This document shows, one piece after another, positions 48,801 through 57,825 of a DNA stretch of 64,000 nt. Location of the stretch: NCBI RefSeq assembly GCF_018143015.1, contig NC_054741.1, forward strand, positions 9,078,683-9,142,682, read 5' to 3'. Under the pieces are notes generated by a model, which did no database searches, was not told where the DNA came from, and was given only the letters and a program-made list of their open reading frames with translations. Both the position numbers and the translations under genes were made by a program. The DNA is from Lytechinus variegatus. Lineage: Eukaryota > Echinodermata > Echinoidea > Temnopleuroida > Toxopneustidae. The number at the start of each line of letters is the position of its first letter. Positions within the stretch are counted from its first letter, which is position 1.

Positions 48801-51295
48801 TTAAGATTTGCGATATTTTTGTATAGATCATTATGATACTAAGATATCCGAGTCAACACATCCATGCTAATCATTCCAAGTTTGAAATCTGATAATTTGT
48901 TTCATATCTATTTCAGAAAGAAAATGGAGGAGTGGTTATGGTGAACTTCTACACCAAATACATCAACTGCCCACCCCAAAATGTTACTGCAGATGATGGC
49001 TATGCTACACTTGCCCAAGTAGCAGGTACTATCACAGTGAAATTATAATTTCATCTTTTTTACAAATATTACAAATGTGGTGGTCATCGATGTCGAATCG
49101 TACATTGTTTACGAAGGGGCTGGGTAGAGAGGTAATGACGATGATAAGAAAACCTAATCAGGTAATGTTAAAATGCCTACTAAATCCAGTACTCAGTAAT
49201 TTTGAAATTTGTTATGTGCTTCTTCCCCTCGCTTATAGACAATACACCTGTCCCTGTCATTTACTCGTCGGAGGCTTACTTTAATAGACAAACACTATTA
49301 CGATTTTTCTATTAGAAATTTCAAAAACAGCCTCTAGCTCATTAAGGGTTAATTATGAAAAAATGTCAAAAAATCATTCGTCCATAGTCAATATACTTAT
49401 TTTAGACCATGTCCCATAGAGTATAATTCACATGATTCACTGAACACAAAAGATACACGATACCCACAAATCACATGGAAAATCACAATAGATAAATCTT
49501 CCGTAATAGGTCCATGATACGACGACCACAGTCACTTCAAACGCGATTTTGTCAGCACAACCATTTCTAATTTTTGCATTTTTTTTCAATAGATCACATG
49601 GATCATATAAAACTAATCTGTGGCTGGGAGTGCGTTGGGTTTGGAAGTGACTATGACGGTGTTGGCACGTAAGTTTCCAATTATTTTTATTTTTATTTTT
49701 TTGTTGTTGCTTGTTTGCAATTATTGTAATTTGTTATTGATCGCTTTGCTTTTTTTCTACGAATCTTGGAAATCAATAAAGACTTTCATATACAAAAAAA
49801 TCTAATTATTTTATCATTATTGTTTGTTGGCTTAGTTCGTATGTTAAGTTTATATTATGTTCAGTTCTTGTAGAGCGTATAACGTCTTTTTCTTCGTCAT
49901 CTTCTTCTACTACTACTATACTACTATTACTACTACTACTACTACTACTAAACCTATAACTAATTTACCACTACGCATTATCAACATTTCTGTGACAATA
50001 TGTCGATTCATGAAATAATTGCATTGTTGATGATACATTAACGACAAAATAAGTTTTCAATGATCAATAGCTATTTCCAGGATTCTGTTGAAATTAAACT
50101 TTACTGATGAATTATGTATCGTCTATGATATTTTTTTCATGATCTCAGCACATCTTGGATATGCTATTTTAGCCAATCAGCTTTAAAGCCTACACAGCAA
50201 AAACTGTGGTGTTAACCGGTGTACATAGAGGACCATATCAGTTATTTTACACCGGTGTTAAATTGTTGGTGTTAGTTTTACACATATAGGTGTTATTACA
50301 TTAAACACATTTTGTTGTTACATTTACACTCTTTGGTGTTATGTTTAATCTCTAGGGTGTAATTTTAACACCTCATGGTGTGGTCCTCTATTAACACCAA
50401 TTAGTATCAGTTTTAACACCGCAGTTTTTACAGTGTATCTTGTGGTAAAAGCTCGATAATGTGAATTATATTCGAGTCTCCTCTAACATTCCAGTCCCAT
50501 GATTCCAATCTTAAGAATCAATGTGAATTTAGAAAATATATATATTTTTTAATAATGTGTCTGCTTTCATCAAGAAAAAATATCATCAGGGTGATAATGA
50601 TTCTTAAAATCAAGTTAGAGTGAACTTCCTCTTTAACCTATAATGCAGTGTACCTGAAGGATTGGAAGACGTCTCGAAGTTCCCTGACCTGGTTGCAGAA
50701 CTCATTGAAAGAGGGTGGACAGAAGAAGAAGTGAAGGGCGCCCTCGGAAACAATCTACTTCGAGTATTCGATGCAGTGGAGGAGGAGGTGAGTTCGATAC
50801 TCACACTCTTAAATACTGTCTACACAACAATTGCTTAAAAACATTCATCCAACTCTGCAGGTAGTTTTCAACCAATACTATGCAGTTTTCACCCTAAGCA
50901 CTCACTATTGGTTTGAAACTACCCAGAATTTGATAAAACTTTTAACCAATTATTGTGTGGACAGTACTTGTATGTTAATTAGAGACGTCTCCGTCCGCGA
51001 CTGCAGTCTTGACGTCGCGTCGCAGAGACGTCTCATTTGGTGAGATAGACCTGTTTATGACCTTTGTAGGCGTATACAAGTCATTTGGAGCTATTTATAT
51101 AAGCCAAGGAGCTCCTTCGTTAAACTATATACAACCTAATACTGATAGACCGAAGTTTAAACTTATTTTTATTATTGTTTTCCTCCACAGAGAGATGCGT
51201 TGGCAGCAGACACCTTGCCTTACGAGAACACTATGCCCAGGGATAGTGGGGCAGAGGTGAACAACACATGTCGTACCTATGTCTATAACCCATAA
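23061..51295 (+). CDS. Membrane dipeptidase (M19, renal-dipeptidase-like)
   Basis: A zinc metallopeptidase of family M19 that hydrolyses dipeptides and, in mammalian relatives, cystinyl-bis-glycine and leukotriene D4. Exons: 23061-23215, 34195-34330, 36514-36646, 37931-38081, 38874-38940, 47318-47494, 48917-49025, 49593-49668, 50649-50787 and 51191-51295. They sum to 1248 bp (415 residues plus stop) with all phases consistent. Metal and active-site residues are present: His53-x-Asp55 (DGHNDLP), Glu159 (IGVEGGH), His231 (DLSHVSV), His252 (FSHTSAY), Arg263-Asn264 and Asp329 (GFGSDYDG). Residues 6-28 are hydrophobic after a short basic start, so this is a signal anchor or signal peptide. The C-terminus (CRTYVYNP) lacks the hydrophobic tail needed for a GPI anchor as in DPEP1. 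The start ATG follows CAACC. Intron 1 is 11 kb and intron 5 is 8.4 kb, both swollen by transposons. Confidence 0.96.
23350..23450. repeat. C-rich fragment of a GGGGCGGATCC-type element
   Basis: CTCATCCAGGAGGGGAACC is followed by a long C run and AT-rich sequence, like the ends of the larger relatives at 20979 and 46893. It is partial and lies in dipeptidase intron 1. Confidence 0.4.
24848..24877. repeat. (AT)n microsatellite
   Basis: About 15 uninterrupted AT dinucleotides in dipeptidase intron 1. The surrounding 23.5-27.2 kb shows no supportable gene. Confidence 0.95.
27319..27869 (+). mobile_element. hAT-like MITE CCCGGG(G)n, copy 1
   Basis: Flanked by the 8-bp duplication GTCTCAGG (27311-27318 and 27870-27877). 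Termini are CCCGGGGGGGG and CCCCGGG. Inside these, about 35 bp of inverted repeat includes GAGTGGATACCATGCGCGAC. A perfect 20-bp palindrome CACGTTACGTACGTAACGTG lies at 27768-27787. It is non-coding. A second copy in opposite orientation is at 48201-48759. Confidence 0.88.
29216..29812. mobile_element. Palindromic Tc1/mariner-type MITE, copy 2
   Basis: Ends AAGGACAAGTCC and GGACTTGACCTT are flanked by TA at 29214-29215 and 29813-29814. The halves are inverted copies. It lies in dipeptidase intron 1 and has no transposase. Confidence 0.85.
30070..30110 (-). mobile_element. SINE body fragment
   Basis: ACCTCACCTGGGTTGAGTGC is shared with the SINE at 4785-4940, in the same orientation. Flanking sequence is not recognisably SINE. 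Confidence 0.5.
30801..31058 (-). CDS. Probable 3' coding exon on the minus strand, unknown protein
   Basis: Inside dipeptidase intron 1 the minus strand has an acceptor-like TTTATTCAG (AG at 31060-31059). An 85-codon frame follows and ends in TAG at 30803-30801. The peptide starts [18 protein letters not shown] and ends [13 protein letters not shown]. It has spaced cysteines, mixed charge and no low complexity, and looks like real protein, perhaps extracellular. It lacks an ATG, as expected for a terminal exon. I do not recognise the family and found no partner exon. The plus strand also stays open for 83 codons (30811-31062) but looks less protein-like. It may be an exon of a nested antisense gene or a remnant of one. 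Confidence 0.4.
   Translation of the reverse strand, partial: ELSHCDVDSTPAGNKCIETASKINDKTINISEVFVENWLIGRALLSDVSELTKINSVVCPEPRTKLLFDLPTLDKAFVVMKCIWQ
31388..31520 (+). mobile_element. tRNA-derived SINE
   Basis: The head GTCGTTGTCTAGTGGTTATGA resembles an A box and GGGTCCAATTCC resembles a B box. The body continues to CATTATGCTGCACTCAACC, the family core seen at 4785-4940. Confidence 0.65.
31564..31660. repeat. Degenerate fragment of the palindromic TA-target MITE
   Basis: CAAGCATAACGCTGAAAA and ATCAAAATCGGATG match one half of the full copies. No ends are visible. Confidence 0.5.
33323..33375 (+). repeat. Telomere-like TTAGGG-rich stretch
   Basis: Repeated TAGGGTTAGGGTT, AGGGTTAGGTTG and TTTAGGGTAGG form a short degenerate interstitial telomeric-type sequence in dipeptidase intron 1. 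Confidence 0.5.
34360..34690. repeat. ATC/ACC triplet microsatellite next to exon 2
   Basis: About 330 bp of CATCAT, CGTCAT and CACCAC triplets begin about 30 bp after the exon 2 donor. The long Asp/Met-rich frame on the minus strand is an artefact of this repeat. Confidence 0.95.
35194..35285 (+). repeat. Three tandem units of about 32 bp
   Basis: CTATGTTCTAATGATAGCAT recurs near 35199, 35231 and 35263, with small differences and TATATA spacers. It lies in dipeptidase intron 2. Confidence 0.8.
38620..38800. repeat. Degenerate copy of the palindromic TA-target MITE
   Basis: TGCATATAACTCTTTTCATA, GAAACTTTCAGCGTTCTGCTT and a decayed TTATTGAGATACAACTATTTTC track one half of the family. It lies in dipeptidase intron 4. 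Confidence 0.5.
39490..39764. mobile_element. Palindromic MITE ending GTATTCTGAAGTCAG
   Basis: The left end CTCGTATTCTGAAGTCAGATG and right end CTGACTTCAGAATACGGG are inverted. The next segments, TATGGGAAGCC and GGCTATCCATACTTAAG, are also inverted. A second, split copy is at 14760-15255. Confidence 0.7.
40385..40990. repeat. Block dense in CTAACGTTAG and TAGGCCTA palindromes
   Basis: Four perfect CTAACGTTAG sites (40504, 40544, 40824 and 40848) plus many TAGGCCTA and TTAGATCTA self-complementary words occur in about 600 bp inside the 6.3-kb transposon. No reading frame is visible. Confidence 0.7.
41208..41349. mobile_element. 142-bp MITE with CACTGTAAAAA ends
   Basis: Starts CACTGTAAAAAAC and ends TTTTTTACAGTG, flanked by TG on both sides. 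The interior has nested inverted repeats on AGTGCTGATTTT and GCACTAGTGC. CACTG ends with a 2-bp duplication fit the CACTA/Chapaev-like group. It is nested in the 6.3-kb transposon. Confidence 0.75.
41928..43752 (+). pseudogene. Decayed MADF-BESS DNA-binding protein gene of the transposon
   Basis: Exon-like pieces are 41928-42057, 42627-42775 and 43398-43752. The first reads MEEALILEV, then a stop, then [12 protein letters not shown], the N-terminal half of a MADF domain. A TGA stands where the conserved Trp is expected. The second gives [18 protein letters not shown] and [11 protein letters not shown], the C-terminal half. The third carries an acidic linker ([12 protein letters not shown]) and then, in another frame, [11 protein letters not shown], a BESS-type motif, ending at TGA. 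MADF binds DNA and BESS mediates protein contacts. In-frame stops and frame changes show this copy is dead. It might instead be a captured host gene. Confidence 0.65.
44668..44798. mobile_element. Short MITE with GGGGCCTG/GGGCCC ends
   Basis: GGGGCCTGCTTCATAGAG at the left and TTTTGAAATGGGCCC at the right are imperfect inverted ends around 131 bp of palindromic sequence. It is within the 6.3-kb transposon. Confidence 0.5.
45094..45650. mobile_element. Palindromic Tc1/mariner-type MITE, copy 3
   Basis: The left end AAGAACAAGTCC and right end AATTGACCTT are flanked by TA at 45092-45093 and 45651-45652. It is nested in the 6.3-kb transposon, so it is younger than that insertion. Confidence 0.8.
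46893..47131. mobile_element. Short GCGGATCCAGG-ended element
   Basis: The left end AGGTGCGGATCCAGGAG and right end CCCCCCTGGATCCACCAG are inverted. The interior has AAAAAAGG and GGGGG runs. It is related by its ends to the 1.9-kb element at 20979. Confidence 0.65.
47548..47600 (-). mobile_element. SINE body fragment
   Basis: ACCTGGGTTGAGTGCAGCAT marks the shared SINE core. The piece lies just after dipeptidase exon 6. Confidence 0.5.
48201..48759 (-). mobile_element. hAT-like MITE CCCGGG(G)n, copy 2
   Basis: A near-identical copy of 27319-27869 in the opposite orientation. It is flanked by the 8-bp duplication TCAGCAAC (48193-48200 and 48760-48767). It keeps the 20-bp palindrome at 48290-48309. 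It lies in the dipeptidase intron before exon 7. Confidence 0.88.
49908..49950. repeat. (ACT)n microsatellite
   Basis: A run of CTA/ACT triplets in the intron between dipeptidase exons 8 and 9. Confidence 0.9.
50192..50436. mobile_element. GGTGTTAA-rich MITE with CACTG-type ends
   Basis: The left end is CACAGCAAAAACTG and the right end is CAGTTTTTACAGTG, with TA on both sides. The interior repeats GGTGTTA/TAACACC many times. It belongs to the same end type as 41208-41349. Confidence 0.7.
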
Positions 51296-51418
51296 TAATC
51301 TAATGTTACTCATTCAGCGTCCGAGGATCATGCCTGGCTGGAGATTTTGAGGTTCTTCAGATTCTCAACAAAGTTTATAAATTTTAAAATATATTAAATG
51401 TCTTTTGAGTTGACCTTA

Positions 51419-51421
<3 letters not shown>

Positions 51422-51451
<30 letters not shown>
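51422..51451. repeat. (AT)n microsatellite in the dipeptidase 3' region
   Basis: About 15 AT dinucleotides, 130 bp after the dipeptidase stop, probably in the 3' UTR. Confidence 0.9.
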
Positions 51452-51458
<7 letters not shown>

Positions 51459-51742
51459 TTTGCTTGCAAAGTGAAGAATAATTTCTTCTCAGTAATGTCG
51501 TCCATCTATAACCAAATGTCATAATGTCTTTATATATATGTACAGTATATGGATAAAAAATATTATGTCACAATTTGTATCATATTCTATCTGTTTCATG
51601 CAATTGAGAATCTCGATTGGGTAAAAGGATTAGTGTGGTAAAGTCCTTTCAACCGATTTTATTCAGTTATACCTATAGTTCCAATTATTCAATTCGATCT
51701 CCACTATTTTTTAATGTCTCGCCAATCAGAGTTGAAGGTAAG

Positions 51743-51748
51743 AATAAA
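51743..51748 (+). terminator. Candidate dipeptidase poly(A) signal
   Basis: The first AATAAA downstream of the TAA at 51293-51295, giving a 3' UTR of about 460 bp. The sequence between has no competing gene. Confidence 0.4.
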
Positions 51749-51929
51749 AAGAGTCACAAGCAAAAAAATAGGAGAAGTGTCTCTGATCTCACCAAGGATG
51801 GTTTTACCATGGACCTACTGTTTTACTAACTGTGGCGACGTATCGTCCGCCGAGTTTCATTCCCTCGCTTATCCAAATCGCAGTTTACCATTTTTTCACA
51901 CCCTTATTTAGGATGTAAACTTATTTCTC

Positions 51930-52045
51930 TTAGTTGTGTATGATAATGTGGTATTTTTATATTCATGTATGTTAGTTGTGTATGATTCATGTATCTTAGT
52001 TGTGTATGATAATGTGGTATTTTTATATTCATGTATGTTACGTTG
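51930..52045 (+). repeat. Local tandem duplication
   Basis: TTAGTTGTGTATGATAATGT and the following TATTTTTATATTCATGTATG occur twice about 70 bp apart, with a third partial TTAGTTGTGTATGAT between. It is intergenic and non-coding. Confidence 0.75.
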
Positions 52046-52290
52046 GCTTCGAAGGTGTAAAAAGGTGTCTTTTAAATACATTTATGATAGTGAATGAATT
52101 ATTTTCATTTCTTCGGAAGCACAATCTCAATTATATTTGATTTAATTCATTTTGGATTATTGCATTTAGGACATACAATAGTCCAGAGACTGACACATAC
52201 AAAACAATATAGAAAAAATGAAATGAAAAATACTTGCAAATTAACAAATAGAAGCAAATAAGCACTATAAAAATGTATTAACTGTAAAAA

Positions 52291-52436
52291 TACTGTTAAA
52301 AATGTTCAACAACGCTGATAAGCCATTTACTCTAACAACTATTGTTTAAACTTTTAAACAAGTTATTTTAAAAAGTTTAAGCAATAATTATTAGAGTGAC
52401 GGGCTTAAACAGCGTTGCTTAACATTTTAAGCAGTG
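52291..52436. mobile_element. MITE with ACTGTTAAAAATGTT ends
   Basis: The left end TACTGTTAAAAATGTTCAAC and right end GTTGCTTAACATTTTAAGC then AGTG form an inverted pair. Inner AACGCTG and CAGCGTT also pair. It is 146 bp and non-coding. Confidence 0.65.
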
Positions 52437-53050
52437 TATATATACATATACATCATGCATTATAAGGAGAAATAATATTATGCAGAATGACGGAAAAAAT
52501 ATGTTGCCGTTTGCGCAAAACTGTTGTTTTGTGTGAATGGTAAGTTCTTATGAATATGTACAAAATTAGCTGAGGAGAAATACTGAAAAATGAAGTTATA
52601 CTGTATGAATTTTCCTTATTTGGGTATTTTAGAGTAGTGATGCATGGCATCATTTGGGCTTTTTGTTTATAGCCCCTTCGCCAGAATTATTAGTAAGCAT
52701 TTAATCATAATGAAAATATGTGGAGTCTGTAGACTGCGATCGTATTATGACTGTTTATCATGTTTGTAGGCTTGGGCAAAGATTTTTACTATTATTTTTT
52801 TCCAATTCCATTTTCGGTGGACGCTGTGTGTTGCTAATTTTATTTTAAGGTCTGTGTAGATCTTAATTGCAAGTACGAGCATCTTTTAAAAGTGTTTATC
52901 TCTCAGACGTTTGAGTTGATAAGTTTATACAGATAAAACTCCCATGTTTGCCTATTCTGAGTCTTCACTTCTCTTTTTCGATTTCCACTCGGTTTGTTTT
53001 CCAACGCAAGTGATGATGATGATGGATGATATAGATGATGTTGATGATGA

Positions 53051-53241
53051 TTTTTTTTTTAAACAAGTGCACGCCTAGTTACCAATTATGCATATAGCAT
53101 TTCCATTTATTTGAAATCAGGATAAAAGAGCATTGTCGATTAAATGCCTTGCTCACGGGCATAGGTGCCGCGGCTGGGGATCGAACTCTGGACTTTCCAT
53201 GTATAGCCAGGCGCCTTAGACCACTCGGCCACGGCACCTCC
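53051..53241 (-). mobile_element. tRNA-like SINE, second family
   Basis: On the minus strand the head GGTGCCGTGGCCGAGTGGTC carries an A box and GAGTTCGATCCCC a B box. The ends GGTGCCG and CGGCACC could pair like an acceptor stem. A body of about 110 bp follows and ends in an A-rich tail and ATC triplets. The T-arm pairing is poor, so it is a SINE rather than a working tRNA gene. ATG/ATC microsatellites border it at 53010-53050 and 53243-53345. Confidence 0.7.
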
Positions 53242-53578
53242 ACTGATGATGATGTTGGTGATCGATGATGATGATGGATGATGATGATTGCTGCTGCTGA
53301 TAATTATGATGAATTATTAAAATGATGATGATGGATTATAATAATGATAATTATGATTTTTGGCGCCGCTTTTCTGATCGTGACGGCGGCAGCAATTATG
53401 ATGATGATGATGATTGCTGCTGATGATGATGATGGATTATAATAGTGATGATAATTATGATTTTTGGCGCTGCTTTTCTGAGCGCGACGGCGGCAGCAGT
53501 GGCGTTGTCAACATTGAAATCTTATAACCTTTATGGTCAAGGTTTTTTTTATGCCATCATAACTTAGAAACCAGGCTT

Positions 53579-54267
53579 AAAGCCCCCTTACACCCGACCT
53601 AATGTAGGCGGTCAAAGGGTGACGAAAGGGAAAATGAAGGTAATGCACGCGAATTCAACGAATTCAAATAAAATTTCCGTTAAATCATGCGATCAGTAAC
53701 TATTGTCAAATTTTATCAACGAGCGGTAAGCGAAGGATAAATATGTCGTGCAAAGAATATCGATTTTGCGGTTCATCTCTTTGAGAAAATTACGGCCAAA
53801 GGCGAGCGAAGGGTTAATATGACCCAATAAGAAGAAGGAACAGTGAGCAATGGTTTTATATGGCGTACGATTAGAAACGAAGACCAGGGAATAGATCAGG
53901 CAATCTTGATCGTTGTGTCATCGCGTCCTTCGTATCTCGAGATCGGTCCACTTTGGCAAAAGCGCGAAGAACACTGACTGACACGAACGATAAACGAGTG
54001 ATTATCGCAAACTAAATAAGAGATGCGAATTCAAACAGATGACAAACGATTTTTCAATTCGTCGGGAAATTTTAAACATTTTAAAAATTTCCGCGCGAAT
54101 CTGAATAATCGCAGCTGTTAGTTCAGGAGGTGTACGAACCCAAACACGAAGGGTAAATATGATATTTACTCTCAGTTAACCATTGAAAACGATTTTAAAA
54201 ACTTGCCTTTCGCCAGCCATCAGAAGGCATATTTCAGGCAATTCGATCAGGTGTTAGGGGGCCTTTA
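53579..54267. mobile_element. MITE inserted in the tandem repeat, CCCCCTTACACC ends
   Basis: The left end AAAGCCCCCTTACACC and right end GGTGTTAGGGGGCCTTTA are inverted. The flanking repeat unit (CATAACTTAGAAA ... TTAGAAAGTAT) is split here. A TTA or TTAGAAA duplication is possible. There is no coding frame over 690 bp. Confidence 0.6.
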
Positions 54268-54307
54268 GAAAGTATTTGGACCTTTTTAATGAATTATGGC
54301 CAATTAT

Positions 54308-54722
54308 GCAACGCACTGTGCGCACATCTTACGACCGGTCCATGCACGATCTGATCATTTTGGGTTAAAACGCGTTTTGCTAGTAAATGTGAATGATAAG
54401 CATCTTTATTTGAGGTTCAAATTAACTGAAAGAATACTAATGTAACCATTTTTGATGATTAGAAATCTTTAATTTGGATTAAAGGCCAAATTGTGTTTTA
54501 AATCGTAACCAACCGTACGATTGCTATGACGTCATTACGACTAGATTTTAAATTCGCTTTTATTCTAATGAGGATGATAGCATATAGTCACAGATTTTCA
54601 GAACATATATAGTTATTCGTGCAATAACTTAGAACATTACACAGTAAGATATTCCATCATCAAATTCTAATACGTTTAATATCGGGTCGCAGAGCAGACG
54701 TAAGATGTGCGTGGCATTAATT
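54308..54722. mobile_element. MITE inserted in the tandem repeat, GCACATCTTACG ends
   Basis: A 7-bp direct repeat CAATTAT (54301-54307 and 54723-54729) brackets imperfect inverted ends containing GCGCACATCTTACG and CGTAAGATGTGCG. Confidence 0.5.
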
Positions 54723-56103
54723 CAATTATCACTGAACATCCTGCCCGAGTTTGAGGTCACATGACCTCTGTCAAAGTGATCATTTAGGGTCAATTAACTT
54801 TGGCGAAGTTGGGGTTTGACCACCCATGGACCTACCACTAGGTCCATGGACCACCGTAACTTCGAAAGTTTACGGATCTGATTCATAAAACTTGGACACA
54901 AGACTAATAAAAAGTCCCACTAAACATCCTGCGCGAGTTTCGAGTAAAATGACCAAGGTAATATAAGATCAATAAAATTTGGCCATTTTGGGGGTATTTG
55001 CCGGGGGTATTTGTTGAATTACCATATATCATAACTCTGAAAGTGTATTGGTCTAGTTATAAAACTTGGATATAAGAGTAATCAAGTATCACTAAACATC
55101 CTGTGCAAGTTTCAGGTCTCATGACCAAGGTCAATGAACTTTGGCCATGTTGGAGGTAGTTATCAAATTGTCATAACTTTCAAAGTTTATGGATATAGTT
55201 TATGAAAATAATGTGGACATATATGCCCTCGAGTATCACTGACAAGTCTTAGGTCATGATAAAGGTCAAATGTCATTTAGGATCAATGACCGTACTTTGT
55301 ATCATTATATTTATGAATGGTGTTTTTGTGAATAATTATTTGATAGTAGTTTTCAAAGTCAGCACTGCTGGTATATTGAATCGTGTAATGCAGGTGAGAC
55401 TGCCAGAGGCGCTCCACTTGTTTTTTTTTTTTATTAATCATTTATCTTGTTATTTTCAAAGTCAGCACTGCAGCTTGACACAATTTATTGAATCGCTCAA
55501 TGCAGGCGATATATTGCCTGACATGGCCCTGGTTCAAAGCAGGGGTGCGGCCCCCAAGATTTTCCTATGGGGTGCTGCGTGTGTTATTCCCTATAGGCAG
55601 CACCCCTAGAATTCTGGTAGGTGATGTGTAAAAATAGAAAAATATAACCCAAAACAAAAATGACGCACTTTTTTGTAATAAAACCTTTTTACCATAATGA
55701 CTATCATTTTTAGTGAAACCACTTTTTCAAATAAAAAAAATCCTTTTTATGAGCCAAATATTTTGAGGGTGCTCGACTCGGCGTATCGCTAAATTAATTT
55801 TAAAAAATTTGCGAACGAGCGAAGAAAGCGAGTAAAGAGAATGAGCCAAAATTTTGACACTTTTATTTAAAAAATCCAAGTTTGTGATAGATTTTGACAT
55901 AATATTCAGAAAATGATATCATGTTTCACACTTATCCCTTTTCCTTTTCTTTCCTATTCTCTTTTTTTTTCTTGGTCGTGATTTTTTTCGATGCCAGTGT
56001 TATATTAGCTGAGAGTATCATTAAATCATATCAGTCCAATTACTTTTTTTTAAATATTGTTATATCAAGCTGAAATCACTTCAATGATACACTGACTTGG
56101 GGG

Positions 56104-56432
56104 CAGGGGCGTACCTGGGATTTTCCAAAGGGGGGGGGGGCAAATTCGTCCGCCAAAAAAATGGACAAGCAAAAAAAAGGGTCTTCAACCACATTTAAAT
56201 AAAGGATTTCGTACCAGAAAAACAAAATGAGCGACACTTGTGGCTCGTCAGGGATCAGTTGGCGATCGGCCCCTAACATTTAGGTTGATAACTCATTTTT
56301 TTTTGCTTATCATTTTTTTCCCTGTGTCCATCAGAAAATTTCAGGTGGGCCCCAAATTTTTTGGCTTCCGCCGCCAATGGTGACTACTCAGGGGGGCAGT
56401 CTGCCCCCCGTAGGTATACGCTAATGCTTGTG
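56104..56432. mobile_element. GGGGCGTACCTGG-ended element
   Basis: CAGGGGCGTACCTGGG and a G-run at the left, CCCCCCGTAGGTATACGC at the right. The interior resembles the other G/C-run elements in this window. No gene. Confidence 0.5.
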
Positions 56433-57363
56433 GGCATATCCTTTAATCTCTGTGGAAGCGGGACAATACTCGGCCATACCTCATAAGTAATTTGTTTCTG
56501 AGGACATTGGTCAAATAAATAACTTTAAACTATAGCAATATTTTTTATGTTCCATACCTTTACAATTTAAACATTTTAGGAGACTATTAAAAGCATTAAT
56601 TAACATATAATTTTGAAATTATATGTGTGAGATTTTATACAGAATTTTCATGCTGCGCATCATCTTTGAATATTTTTTTTGAAATTATTATTCAAATTCT
56701 TTCCTCTTCTAATCATTGTCATGTATCTCCACCAGGAAGTATTACTCAGGGTTAACAAGAATGGCGGTATTTTTTCTCTCATTTTGGGGTTTTCCTTTTC
56801 CGTGTTTTGAAGTTTCATATTGTACTATGCAAGTGCAAGTCGTGTCCTATATAGTCTTTATTCCTGATAATCAAAAATCCCTGGTCATACAACCATCTGC
56901 TTTCTTCATTCTCATGATTGATATGAATACGATGAAAAATCAACGGTGTTATCCTTACGTGCTCGATCTGTTAATAAATATGAATTTCTTTTTAATATTC
57001 TTTTGAAGTTCTATGGGAAAGTTGTGACTAGTAGTTTCGGTCGCTTAATTGTATGCAAATGAGTTGACTGCATGCACCCATGCACTCACTCCACTCACTA
57101 ATTTTTACATGATATATGATTTATTTTCTCCTCATTGCCATGTGGAATAAAAAGAAGAAGAAGAAAACTTGGTGGTGGGAGAAAAAAAAATACTCGGATT
57201 AAGGAAATTAAAGGAAGACATATTCAATCAATAGCTGGCAAGGAATTAAGAGAATAACATGCATGTAGACTATACATGTAACTTAAAACTTTTAGAAAAG
57301 TAGTGATGCTTGATGCATTTTAGAAATGTATAGTGATGCTAGATGCATTATAGGCGATGGAAG

Positions 57364-57429
57364 CCCCACACCTCAAATCTAGGGGTTGACGGGACCCCCG
57401 CCCCCCCCCCCTGGATTTGAGGTGTGGGG
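57364..57429. repeat. Perfect 16-bp hairpin around a C-run
   Basis: CCCCACACCTCAAATC at 57364-57379 pairs exactly with GATTTGAGGTGTGGGG at 57414-57429. The loop contains a run of C. It lies inside another G/C-run repeat patch extending to 57545. Confidence 0.8.
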
Positions 57430-57559
57430 ATCGATGGCCGGTCCACCTAAGTTTTTTGTTGATAACCTTTTTTTTTGGCTTGTCACATTTTTCCCAGTGT
57501 CCATCCAAAAATTTTAGGTGGACCCCCCCCCCCATTCCGCCGCCAATGATTTATACCTT

Positions 57560-57825
57560 TATCCTGGCCTTCATTTACACAGAGTGATATGGCCATGGAC
57601 CGTGACCGTATCATAAACGGCGCGCTGGCGATCTTTGCATTCGTTATACCGGCAATTGATTGCGGTCGCTATGTGTATTGTGCATGTGCGCGTTTCGTTT
57701 CTAGGATGGCTGTGAAATATTACGTCGTATTGCCAAAGGCCGTAGACAATTAAGGATTATTTTCACAATTCACCGAGTATTCTCATGCAGGCTGAGCCTC
57801 CCGGTTGGCGTCCTTAGTTAAGCTG
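57560..57825 (+). promoter_or_regulatory. Candidate promoter and first non-coding exon of the DUF4062 gene
   Basis: A CpG-containing, GC-richer block stands out between AT-rich flanks and ends in a good donor, AAGCTG followed by gtatgt, at 57826. The coding exon of the downstream gene begins with an acceptor at 62886-62887, before its ATG, so at least one upstream 5' UTR exon must exist. A 54-codon ATG frame (57589-57753) also lies here and has no recognisable domain. The pairing of the two exons is inference. Confidence 0.35.

Larger units (their letters stand above)
53455..55425 (+). repeat. CTCACCTGC-family tandem repeat, copy 1 (interrupted)
   Basis: It starts with GGCGCTGCTTTTCTGAGCGC and contains repeated CACTGAACATCCTG, GTTTCAGGTCTCATGACC and TCAATGAACTTTGGCC units. 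It ends with TGCAGGTGAGACTGCCAGAG, the same end as at 61845. Two other elements (53579-54267 and 54308-54722) are inserted. A truncated second right end follows to about 55520. Confidence 0.7.

Noticed and set aside
53164-53241. Possible tRNA gene on the minus strand
   Set aside because: It has A and B boxes and a pairing acceptor stem, but T-arm pairing is poor and it is followed by a SINE body and A-rich tail.
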